A stretch of DNA of 42,908 nt, from positions 56,585 through 99,492 of the forward strand of contig NRSV01000087.1 of NCBI GenBank assembly GCA_002286855.1, given 5' to 3'. This document shows positions 28,919 to 38,081 of this stretch, piece by piece. This DNA is from Bipolaris cookei. Taxonomy: Eukaryota > Ascomycota > Dothideomycetes > Pleosporales > Pleosporaceae. How positions within the stretch are numbered: position 1 is the stretch's first letter; each line of letters starts with the position of its first letter. Position numbers and translations under genes: made by a program. A model generated the notes under the pieces. It was not told the DNA's origin. It worked only from the letters and a program-made list of their open reading frames with translations, and made no database searches.

Positions 28919-31063
28919 TACAGTCCGTGCGCAGCCAACGAGCCAGTTCAGTCAACGAGCTACCCCAACCCCCGCTACCTCATGAACCCACCCATCTTCA
29001 ACGCGGCATAACTCCACAACCATGCACCCAATTCAAGAAGCGATTGAATATATTGAATCGCGTGAGGCTGGAGATAAATTCTCGTACCGCTAAGTTGCAA
29101 AAATATTCAGAGTTAATCGAATAACGCTATCGCGGCGGCACAAGGGTTTGCAGGTCTCCCATAAAGCTAAATGCGCAAATCAACAACAACTCAACCCACA
29201 ACAAGAGGATGAGCTTGTTAGTTACATAGAGAAGACTACAAGAGGTGTTGTACCGCCTACACGAGGTATTTTAAAAAAATTTGGAAGCGCTGTTGCGCAG
29301 CAAGAGGTGTCCGATAGCTGGGTTGACCGGTTTCGCCATCGCCATCCCGACGAGCTCACCACCAAATGGGACACGGGTATCGATCGTGAGCGTCACCTAG
29401 CTGACAGTAAGCATAAATACGAGTTGTACTTCAACTTGTTGCACTCCAAGATGGAGGAACATAAGATTGACGAGCGCAATACGTACAATATGGATGAGAA
29501 GGGCTTCTACGTCGGTATCGCCGACCGCAGGAAGAGGATCTTCTCCAAGGCAGTTTGGGAGGCGGGAGAGCGTACTCAGGCGATAAGGGATGGCAACAGA
29601 GAATGGATTACGCTGTTAGCTTGCGTATGTGCTTCTGGAGAGGCATTGCCGCCCGCTCTCATCTACCAGGGCATCTCTGGGGTTCAATCAAGCTGGGTTG
29701 ATGACCTATTAGCCGAACAACATCAGGTTTTCGTATCCCACTCAGCTTCAGGATGATTAAATAATGATTTGGGACTTGCCTGGCTTCAACAGATCTTCGA
29801 ACGCTATACAGCAGCCAAAGCTCGCCGGCAATGGCGCCTTCTGATCCTTGACGGGCACGCCAGCCACCTCACGCCCGAATTTTTGGAGTATTGTGAAGCT
29901 AAACGTATCATGGTTATGGTGTATCCTCCCCATTCAACCCACAGCTTACAGCCGTTGGATGTGGTTCTTTTTGGGCCGCTTTCGAAGCACTACACTGAGG
30001 AGCTTACTCAACACCTCCAGCGAACCCAAGGCCTCTCAAGGATCACCAAACAGGACTTCTATCGTCACTTTTGGCCGGCGTGGAGCTCTACAATGACTCA
30101 CGATCTCATATTGAAGAGTTTTCAAGCTACAGGCGTATGGCCGATGGACGCAGACCTAGTACTTCAACGCTTCAACAACAACCCACAACAACAAGATGAC
30201 GAGCCAGGAATTGGGAAGCAAGGCGACGGCGATATCTGGCCTCAGCTGCGCGAAATTTTTGACGCTGCGGTGGCTGACAAGGCCAAATTTGAAGCCAAAC
30301 GGCTTGCCCAAGGCCTACACTCGCTGCAGGTCAACAACGAGCTTCTCCGCCTCCAAAACGCGGAGCTACAAGCTGAACTCAACCTCATGAGATCCCGCCC
30401 GTCCAAATCAACAACACTGACTACTCAAGAGGGCGACGATTGGCACGGCGGGGCTGTATTCTACAGTCCCAGGAAGCTTGCCAGCGAGCGCGCGCGCAAG
30501 GCCGCAGAACTGGACGAAGCCGCGGAGCTACAACTCCAAAAAGCTCGCAATAGAGAGATCAAAGCGGCAGAAGCAGCTGAGAAAAAGCGCTCTCAAGAAG
30601 CTGCAAAGGTGGCTCGACAACAAGCCAGAATTGCTAAGGATGCGGAGCAGTTACGGCAGCGTGAGGAGAAAGCTGCTGCCCGGGCACTCAAAAAGCAGCA
30701 ACAACAAGCTGCAACCGCTCAAAAAAGTCGCGATACAGCAAATAAGCGTAAGCGGGAAGCCTCACACAAGCCAGCAAAAAAACCGACAAAGCGTCGTCGT
30801 GTTATTGCTCCATCAAGTCGGGTGGTTGCCAGTCCGCCTCGGGCGCCCTCCCCACCCAGATTTGGCCTGCGCGAGCGCCAACTTAAGACACCAGCGAGAT
30901 ATAGGTAGTGCAAACGCTTTAGTAGCGTCAACATATTAATACACCGAAAAATCTCATGATAATAGCTATTGTGGGTGGCTCAATAACCTCATCTTTTTTG
31001 TCGTCTGATTTTGTTGGGGTGGCTTGTTGACTGAACTGGCTCGTTGGCTGCGCACGGACTGTA
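28919..31063 (+). mobile_element. Fot1/pogo-like transposon Fot-C, left copy
   Basis: TA lies at 28919-28920 and 31062-31063. The inverted termini of about 45 bp begin CAGTCCGTGCGCAGCCAACG and differ at only a few positions. Length is 2,145 bp including TA. The transposase has two nonsense mutations. Most of this copy (from 28991) forms the left arm of the inverted repeat to 34126. Confidence 0.93.
29022..30908 (+). pseudogene. Fot-C transposase with two nonsense mutations (left)
   Basis: From ATG 29022 (MHPIQEAIEYIESRE) the frame is 629 codons long with stop, the same design and length as Fot-A and Fot-B, and would be complete except for TAA at 29091-29093 (after FSYR) and TGA at 29754-29756 (in SASG*LNND, where relatives have Trp). 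Catalytic motifs remain: NMDEKGF, LILDGHASH and SLQPLDV. The TGA is explained by TGG to TGA, and the TAA by CAA to TAA or a similar change. Otherwise the sequence is unbroken. Without readthrough it yields no full enzyme, so the element could move only with a transposase from another copy. Confidence 0.9.
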
Positions 31064-31192
31064 CCGTGCTGCCCGGCGTAACGCCCGCTTCGATCACCAA
31101 AATCAAAACGCTAACATGAAACTATTAAGCCACGTACGATAGCTATTATCACGATATTTTCTAGTGCTGAGCTCTAGAGGCCTTAATTGATA
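31064..31192 (-). repeat. 3' end fragment of another Fot1-like element (Fot-G)
   Basis: Read on the minus strand it has ATCGTGATAATAGCTATCG and GTGGCTTAATAG, which resemble the 3' untranslated part of Fot-C (CATGATAATAGCTATTG, GTGGCTCAATAA). It ends GGGCAGCACGG next to the TA shared with Fot-C. It is repeated at 31650-31778 and, inverted, at 31925-32053 because it belongs to the palindrome arm. Confidence 0.6.
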
Positions 31193-31237
31193 TAACGTCC
31201 ATCCCTCCGTAATGGGACTCCCTATGTGCCGGGACCG

Positions 31238-31238
31238 N
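31238..31238. other. Single undetermined base (N), probable contig join
   Basis: The only N in the window. The 585 bases before it (30653-31237) and the 585 bases after it (31239-31823) are the same sequence as far as I compared them, which is what two overlapping but unmerged contig ends would give. Confidence 0.9.
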
Positions 31239-31823
31239 ACGGCAGCGTGAGGAGAAAGCTGCTGCCCGGGCACTCAAAAAGCAGCAACAACAAGCTGCAA
31301 CCGCTCAAAAAAGTCGCGATACAGCAAATAAGCGTAAGCGGGAAGCCTCACACAAGCCAGCAAAAAAACCGACAAAGCGTCGTCGTGTTATTGCTCCATC
31401 AAGTCGGGTGGTTGCCAGTCCGCCTCGGGCGCCCTCCCCACCCAGATTTGGCCTGCGCGAGCGCCAACTTAAGACACCAGCGAGATATAGGTAGTGCAAA
31501 CGCTTTAGTAGCGTCAACATATTAATACACCGAAAAATCTCATGATAATAGCTATTGTGGGTGGCTCAATAACCTCATCTTTTTTGTCGTCTGATTTTGT
31601 TGGGGTGGCTTGTTGACTGAACTGGCTCGTTGGCTGCGCACGGACTGTACCGTGCTGCCCGGCGTAACGCCCGCTTCGATCACCAAAATCAAAACGCTAA
31701 CATGAAACTATTAAGCCACGTACGATAGCTATTATCACGATATTTTCTAGTGCTGAGCTCTAGAGGCCTTAATTGATATAACGTCCATCCCTCCGTAATG
31801 GGACTCCCTATGTGCCGGGACCG
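31239..31823 (+). repeat. 585-bp direct duplicate of 30653-31237
   Basis: It starts inside the transposase coding sequence (acggcagcgtgaggag) and repeats the end of the Fot-C gene, its 3' terminus, the Fot-G fragment and the first 43 bp of the miniature element. The offset is 586 throughout. It is probably an assembly duplicate, not a biological one. Confidence 0.85.
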
Positions 31824-31924
31824 GCCAATCAAATCGTAGATTTTAGGGAGAAGTTTGTGATTCAAGCGTTCTGATCGGACGGTCCCGGCACATAGGGAGT
31901 CCCATTACGGAGGGATGGACGTTA
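31779..31924. mobile_element. 142-bp miniature inverted-repeat element at the palindrome centre
   Basis: 43-bp perfect inverted termini (ACGTCCATCCCTCCGTAATG inward) at 31781-31823 and 31880-31922 surround a 56-bp middle, flanked by TA on both sides. The TA target and absence of coding sequence suggest a MITE moved by a Tc1/mariner or pogo-type transposase. The axis of the large palindrome falls exactly on its centre, so the flanks outside the TA are inverted as well. Confidence 0.9.
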
Positions 31925-32053
31925 TATCAATTAAGGCCTCTAGAGCTCAGCACTAGAAAATATCGTGATAATAGCTATCGTACGTGGCTTAATAGTTTCA
32001 TGTTAGCGTTTTGATTTTGGTGATCGAAGCGGGCGTTACGCCGGGCAGCACGG

Positions 32054-34126
32054 TACAGTCCGTGCGCAGCCAACGAGCCAGTTCAGTCAACAAGCCACCC
32101 CAACAAAATCAGACGACAAAAAAGATGAGGTTATTGAGCCACCCACAATAGCTATTATCATGAGATTTTTCGGTGTATTAATATGTTGACGCTACTAAAG
32201 CGTTTGCACTACCTATATCTCGCTGGTGTCTTAAGTTGGCGCTCGCGCAGGCCAAATCTGGGTGGGGAGGGCGCCCGAGGCGGACTGGCAACCACCCGAC
32301 TTGATGGAGCAATAACACGACGACGCTTTGTCGGTTTTTTTGCTGGCTTGTGTGAGGCTTCCCGCTTACGCTTATTTGCTGTATCGCGACTTTTTTGAGC
32401 GGTTGCAGCTTGTTGTTGCTGCTTTTTGAGTGCCCGGGCAGCAGCTTTCTCCTCACGCTGCCGTAACTGCTCCGCATCCTTAGCAATTCTGGCTTGTTGT
32501 CGAGCCACCTTTGCAGCTTCTTGAGAGCGCTTTTTCTCAGCTGCTTCTGCCGCTTTGATCTCTCTATTGCGAGCTTTTTGGAGTTGTAGCTCCGCGGCTT
32601 CGTCCAGTTCTGCGGCCTTGCGCGCGCGCTCGCTGGCAAGCTTCCTGGGACTGTAGAATACAGCCCCGCCGTGCCAATCGTCGCCCTCTTGAGTAGTCAG
32701 TGTTGTTGATTTGGACGGGCGGGATCTCATGAGGTTGAGTTCAGCTTGTAGCTCCGCGTTTTGGAGGCGGAGAAGCTCGTTGTTGACCTGCAGCGAGTGT
32801 AGGCCTTGGGCAAGCCGTTTGGCTTCAAATTTGGCCTTGTCAGCCACCGCAGCGTCAAAAATTTCGCGCAGCTGAGGCCAGATATCGCCGTCGCCTTGCT
32901 TCCCAATTCCTGGCTCGTCATCTTGTTGTTGTGGGTTGTTGTTGAAGCGTTGAAGTACTAGGTCTGCGTCCATCGGCCATACGCCTGTAGCTTGAAAACT
33001 CTTCAATATGAGATCGTGAGTCATTGTAGAGCTCCACGCCGGCCAAAAGTGACGATAGAAGTCCTGTTTGGTGATCCTTGAGAGGCCTTGGGTTCGCTGG
33101 AGGTGTTGAGTAAGCTCCTCAGTGTAGTGCTTCGAAAGCGGCCCAAAAAGAACCACATCCAACGGCTGTAAGCTGTGGGTTGAATGGGGAGGATACACCA
33201 TAACCATGATACGTTTAGCTTCACAATACTCCAAAAATTCGGGCGTGAGGTGGCTGGCGTGCCCGTCAAGGATCAGAAGGCGCCATTGCCGGCGAGCTTT
33301 GGCTGCTGTATAGCGTTCGAAGATCTGTTGAAGCCAGGCAAGTCCCAAATCATTATTTAATCATCCTGAAGCTGAGTGGGATACGAAAACCTGATGTTGT
33401 TCGGCTAATAGGTCATCAACCCAGCTTGATTGAACCCCAGAGATGCCCTGGTAGATGAGAGCGGGCGGCAATGCCTCTCCAGAAGCACATACGCAAGCTA
33501 ACAGCGTAATCCATTCTCTGTTGCCATCCCTTATCGCCTGAGTACGCTCTCCCGCCTCCCAAACTGCCTTGGAGAAGATCCTCTTCCTGCGGTCGGCGAT
33601 ACCGACGTAGAAGCCCTTCTCATCCATATTGTACGTATTGCGCTCGTCAATCTTATGTTCCTCCATCTTGGAGTGCAACAAGTTGAAGTACAACTCGTAT
33701 TTATGCTTACTGTCAGCTAGGTGACGCTCACGATCGATACCCGTGTCCCATTTGGTGGTGAGCTCGTCGGGATGGCGATGGCGAAACCGGTCAACCCAGC
33801 TATCGGACACCTCTTGCTGCGCAACAGCGCTTCCAAATTTTTTTAAAATACCTCGTGTAGGCGGTACAACACCTCTTGTAGTCTTCTCTATGTAACTAAC
33901 AAGCTCATCCTCTTGTTGTGGGTTGAGTTGTTGTTGATTTGCGCATTTAGCTTTATGGGAGACCTGCAAACCCTTGTGCCGCCGCGATAGCGTTATTCGA
34001 TTAACTCTGAATATTTTTGCAACTTAGCGGTACGAGAATTTATCTCCAGCCTCACGCGATTCAATATATTCAATCGCTTCTTGAATTGGGTGCATGGTTG
34101 TGGAGTTATGCCGCGTTGAAGATGGG
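32054..34126 (-). mobile_element. Fot-C, right (inverted) copy with a different 5' end
   Basis: The 3' terminus (CAGTCCGTGCGCAGCCAACG at 32056) matches Fot-C, with TA at 32054-32055. Going outward the copy is the mirror of the left one until 34126, where the Fot-C 5' terminus is replaced by a GAGCCAC-type terminus (34127-34190). Its two ends therefore do not match each other. Confidence 0.9.
32209..34095 (-). pseudogene. Fot-C transposase with the same two nonsense mutations (right)
   Basis: Mirror copy of the left transposase gene: ATG at 34095, TAA at 34026-34024, TGA at 33363-33361, end at 32209. The open segments of 202 and 379 codons translate identically to those of the left copy. Because both nonsense mutations are shared, the copy arose after they occurred. 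The DDE motifs are intact otherwise. Confidence 0.9.
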
Positions 34127-34190
34127 ACGACGCGCAATGTTGGGATGGTGGGGTGGCTCGTCACGCGAAGTGGCTCGTCACGCGCACGGT
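34127..34190 (-). repeat. Fot-F-like 5' terminus fused to the Fot-C copy
   Basis: On the minus strand it reads CCGTGCGCGTGACGAGCCAC, then TTCGCGTGACGAGCCACCCC, an internal direct repeat of CGTGACGAGCCAC. The block CCACTTCGCGTGACGAGCCA is shared with the 5' end of Fot-F near 20955. It abuts the TA of Fot-D. Confidence 0.7.
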
Positions 34191-36016
34191 TAGAGGTGCC
34201 GGACGGGCCAACGCCGGATTACGTCCTCCAACACCAATTATTCTATCCACTTCAACCACCCATAACGTGACCACAATGCAATCAATTGACGCTGCGCTTG
34301 CTGCTATTAACGCTTTAAAGCCTAATGAAAAGCTTGTATATTCTCAAATCGCGAAAAAATATGGTGTTGATCCAGGAACACTAAGCCGCCGCCACCGAGG
34401 TATTTCTAGCTCTAGACAAGCAGCTGCACAGAACCAGCAGGCAGTCCACCCACAACATGAAGCTGAGCTTATCGATTATATTGATAGACTTACAAAGAGA
34501 GGCCTTGCACCCACACGGAGTATTATTCGAAATATCGCGTCGCAGCTAGCTCAGAAGCAGCTTGGATACCACTGGGTTGATCGCTTTGTTCATCGCAACT
34601 CGCATCTCGTTATACTCAAGCGCACCACGCCAATCGATCGTAGCCGGCGCCGAGCTGATTCAGAAAAGAAATACCAGCTCTATTTCGAACTTCTACGCCA
34701 AAAAATCGATCAATATCAAGTAGAGCCGCGACATATATACAATATGGATAAGAAGGGCTTCATAATTAGAGTACAGTCTCGTTCAGTTAGGATCTTTTCT
34801 AAAGCTGCTCTTAAGTCTAAATTGAAAAGATCAAACATTCAAGATGGTAATCGCGAGTGGATTACGCTGATCGCGTGTATCTGCGCGGATGGATCATATC
34901 TAGATCCAAGCATTATCTACTCCAGCAAATCCAGCTCTATCCAGAACTCATGGCTCCAAGGTTTCGATCCAGATATCCATACTATATATATCACCGCATC
35001 AGCCACTGGCTGGTCGAATGATAATATCGGTCTCCAATGGCTCAAACAAGTGTTCGATCCAGCCACCAAGCCAAAAGCTCGATCTTCTTACCGATTACTC
35101 ACCATGGATGGGCACCATAGTCATATAACGATGGATTTCATTGACTATTGTGACCAGAATAAAATACTATTAGCTATATTCCCGCCGCACTCAACGCATA
35201 CGCTGCAGCCGCTCGATATTGGATTATTTAAGCCATTATCTACCGCATACTCAAACGAGCTATCAAACTTCACCGATACCAGCCAAGGGCTAATACCATT
35301 CACCAAATCTCATTTCTTCCCAATATTCTGGAGAGCTTGGTGCGCAGCGTTCAAGGAATCATTAATTCTCCATGCTTTTAGAGCTACTGGACTCTCACCA
35401 TTCAATCCAGAAGTTATACTTCAAAAATTCAGAACTATAGCTACTTTCTGGTCTCCACGGAAGGTGCGAGAAGCTCGCCAGCAATATAAGCAGAAACAGC
35501 GCGATCACGAGGAGTTACAACGCCAAAAAGCTATCACAATCGAAGCTAGAAAGGAGAGAAAGCTACTCAAAGCTCAAGAACTAGATGCGCCGCGGCGGGC
35601 GCGGGCAGAGGCAAGACTAGATCGTGAGAGGCAGAAAGCTGAAGCAGCTACCCACCGGATAGCCCGCCAAGCCGCCCACAAACGACTTCAAAAAGCTATC
35701 AAAATCTCTCGAATAAGCAAGAAGCCTAGCTCTAAGCGCCGTGCCAAGGTATTATCAAAAAATATCATCGTTGGTAGTAGTAGTGGTGGTGCGCAGCGAG
35801 CTAATCGATCAGCTGCACCACCATCACCACGCTCGCGTTCAGGCCGCTCCATCAAGCTGCCAGTCAAATATCAGTAGATAGATCAAATAAACAATACTAC
35901 GCGATTACTATACCAGAGTTTCTCGCCATAATAGCTTTTGTGTAGAGCTCTATAGCTTCAAGTTTGTGATAGTACTGTTGGGGAAAAATCCGGCGTTGGC
36001 CCGTCCGGCACCTCTA
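34191..36016 (+). mobile_element. Fot1/pogo-like transposon Fot-D, complete ends
   Basis: TA lies at 34191-34192 and 36015-36016. The inverted termini are GAGGTGCCGGACGGGCCAAC followed by GCCGGAT at both ends, 27 bp without mismatch. Length is 1,826 bp with TA, about 320 bp shorter than Fot-A and Fot-B, because the transposase gene lacks an internal segment. It carries an open transposase gene. Confidence 0.94.
34276..35877 (+). CDS. Fot1/pogo-type transposase lacking an internal linker
   Basis: 533 residues from ATG 34276 (MQSIDAALAAINALK), with no stops. The helix-turn-helix (LVYSQIAKKYGVDPGTLSRRH) and CENP-B-like part are present. Catalytic Asp158 (NMDKKGF), Asp278 (TMDGHHSH) and Asp314 (TLQPLDIGLF) give DD35D. 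Relative to Fot-A and Fot-B, about 95 residues are missing after ILQKFRT: the stretch that in the others contains GDGDT and the first coiled coil (LHSLQ..NELL) is gone, and the protein resumes at TFWSPRKVREARQQ. The usual Glu after the first Asp is Lys. The C-terminal basic coiled coil and tail (SGRSIKLPVKYQ) remain. It could be an active short variant or a catalytically weakened one; the sequence alone does not decide. Confidence 0.85.
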   Translation: MQSIDAALAAINALKPNEKLVYSQIAKKYGVDPGTLSRRHRGISSSRQAAAQNQQAVHPQHEAELIDYIDRLTKRGLAPTRSIIRNIASQLAQKQLGYHWVDRFVHRNSHLVILKRTTPIDRSRRRADSEKKYQLYFELLRQKIDQYQVEPRHIYNMDKKGFIIRVQSRSVRIFSKAALKSKLKRSNIQDGNREWITLIACICADGSYLDPSIIYSSKSSSIQNSWLQGFDPDIHTIYITASATGWSNDNIGLQWLKQVFDPATKPKARSSYRLLTMDGHHSHITMDFIDYCDQNKILLAIFPPHSTHTLQPLDIGLFKPLSTAYSNELSNFTDTSQGLIPFTKSHFFPIFWRAWCAAFKESLILHAFRATGLSPFNPEVILQKFRTIATFWSPRKVREARQQYKQKQRDHEELQRQKAITIEARKERKLLKAQELDAPRRARAEARLDRERQKAEAATHRIARQAAHKRLQKAIKISRISKKPSSKRRAKVLSKNIIVGSSSGGAQRANRSAAPPSPRSRSGRSIKLPVKYQ

Positions 36017-36990
36017 CTGTACAGTAGTACTCTAATAGGTGAAGTGCCCCGCACCCCTCCAGCTGAGCCCCAATATCCTCACAACGCTCAATTTTGGGAT
36101 ACACCCAGTCTTCCTTGCACTAATTAATCTCTGCTGCTACCGTCTTTTGTCCAGATACATTGATTTCTGGGTTCGTCTCGTCTTCTCCACTTATGTCGTG
36201 TGGCCGACTATCATCCTATAGTAAGTATCGGCTAGCCCGTGGCAGAAGATTCCACCAAAAAGCCTTCTAGAGAGCGGCCACCTCCGTCCCCCCCCCCGGA
36301 CTAGATTTGTTGCTAGTTTAGATCCAATGCTTTAGTATTACGCTGACCGCTGCTATTCGATACAAAGACCCCGAAGTTTTCTTTCTCTCTACCAAGAACA
36401 TTTCTTGTGCCTTCACAGTTATATATCCCGTCTCGACCCCTCCACGACTAACTATATATTCGCTGCCATTCAGCACACTCAGCGCACTTGCTATACTACT
36501 CAACTTAGTCAGTGAGCGATGTTTTCGACATAGTGTGTTGCCTGTTGTGAATCTATTAAGTTTTTCGATCCGAGTCTGCTGACAAACTCAGTTCTCGCCT
36601 AAACCAATCCCATGGAGGAAATAGTAGGCACAGTCAACGATAACAAGAAGACAGTAGAAATACCAGAGGGAGGAGGAGAGTGGATAGCTGATAAAGACTG
36701 TTCTATAAGGAAGTGTGCATCTGGATACGGGAGTCAAAGAATACATATGAAGAAGTTTGAAGAGAAAGGCTGGCCTTCATTGATGCGATCAAACAAGAGC
36801 GGGAACAGTTCCATGATTACTTTGCTGAAATCATCTTTCGTGCCCGAGAAGGATGGCATCATCAAGTGAAAAAACCACTATGCTGAGACGATGACATGAC
36901 GGCTCTATGAAGCCTCTGCGCACAATCATGAATCAGGCCCTGTTCGTGAGGGTCGCGTGGAGGTAGGTACGTCATCAGAGTTCTAATATA
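36017..36990. other. Spacer with no firmly supported gene
   Basis: 36039-36221 (plus) is a 60-codon open frame with hydrophobic residues and no family. 36612-36869 (plus, ATG, 85 codons) has no motif; in an overlapping frame, 36767-36880 reads ERLAFIDAIKQEREQFHDYF and continues helical, so a frameshifted gene fragment is possible. A run of nine C residues occurs near 36291-36299. No zinc-cluster motif of the neighbouring transcription factor is present here. Confidence 0.4.
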
Positions 36991-38081
36991 AGTATATTAT
37001 TAGATGTGAACGCAGATGTATACGCAGCCCAAAATAAGCGTATAAAGTCACTTTTCTGCAGATCTAGCAAAGCTTGGCTGCGGTGGAGGAACTCGTCTAG
37101 TTCTTGGCCGTACGCAGTTGCTAGAGGCCCAAACACCGCAACGTCGAGCGGTTGAAGCCGGTGAGAGGAGTGCGGAGGCAGTACAGCGAGTAGAATCCGA
37201 TGGGCATCGCAGTAATCGATGAAGGAAGGCGTCACGTGGCTGCCGTGGCCGTCAAGCAGTAAAAGCCTCCAGTCCCGCTTCGCCTTCTCCTTTGTCTTGC
37301 GATCAAAGACTTGTTCAAGCCAGGCTAAGCCAATCTCATTGTTACTCCACCCTGTAGGGCTTGTACAGCAGAAAAGCTGGTGTTTTCCAGCCTCTAGGTC
37401 GCGTAACCAGTTGTCTCGAAGGCCGCCTTTGCCTTGATAGATGACGACAGGATCTACCCAGCTTCCATCAGCGCAGACACAACCCATAACTGTTATCCAG
37501 TCTCTGCTGCCATCTTGGAGAGCCGCTGACACCTTCTTCTGGTCCCAAAGAGCCTTTGAAAAGACTCTTTTAGAGCGTGACGTTACCCCAAGGAGGAAGC
37601 CCTTCTCATCCATATTATAGATATTATGTGGCTCAACGCTGTACTGATCGAGCTTATCGTGAAGGAGATGGAAGTAGTTACGGTAATCTTGTATATTATC
37701 AGCTTTACAGCGATCCTGATCAATACCGGTGGAGGTTTTGTTGGTGATAGCATCGCGGTGCCTTCGCAAGAAACGTGTAACCCAGGTATCTGATGGCTCC
37801 CATGGCCCAAGTGCGGCGACATATTTCTTGATCATGGCTCTTGAGGGTGGTAGCGCACGGGCTGATAGTCTCTGTATATACTTTACAAGCTGCTGCTCCT
37901 GTGGGGGGGTGAGTAACATGCGTTTCTGTGCAGCAGCTTCATGGGACCTAGTTTGGCGGTGGTGCCGGCGCGTCAAAGTTGACACCTCAACACCAAACTT
38001 TTTCGCAGCTGCGCGATATGAAAGTTGACCTTCTGGACCTTGCGAGTCAATTGCTGCAATTGCTTTTGATAGAGCTGTCAT
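36991..38081 (-). pseudogene. Fot-A transposase, C-terminally truncated
   Basis: The frame starts at ATG 38081 (MTALSKAIAAID) and is identical in protein sequence to the intact Fot-A enzyme up to TSNNIL, just past the third catalytic Asp. It then runs a few codons into unrelated sequence (ILEL, stop at 36975). The DNA-binding region and the full DDE triad are kept; only the C-terminal coiled coil and basic tail are lost. Its 5' promoter side faces the transcription factor gene, so the two are divergent. Confidence 0.92.

Larger units (their letters stand above)
28991..34126. repeat. Giant inverted repeat (2,247-bp arms, 56-bp loop)
   Basis: After removing the 586-bp duplicate around the N, positions 28991-31237 are the reverse complement of 31880-34126. 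Coding frames coincide exactly at mirrored coordinates, and every segment I compared is identical. The loop is 31824-31879. Arms end abruptly at 28990/34127: left of the arm is the Fot-C 5' terminus, right of the other arm is a different terminus. Confidence 0.9.

Noticed and set aside
36932..36945. AGGCCCTGTTCG resembling a Tourist-type terminus
   Set aside because: Only about 12 bases are similar, in a slightly different order, with no partner end or TAA pair nearby.
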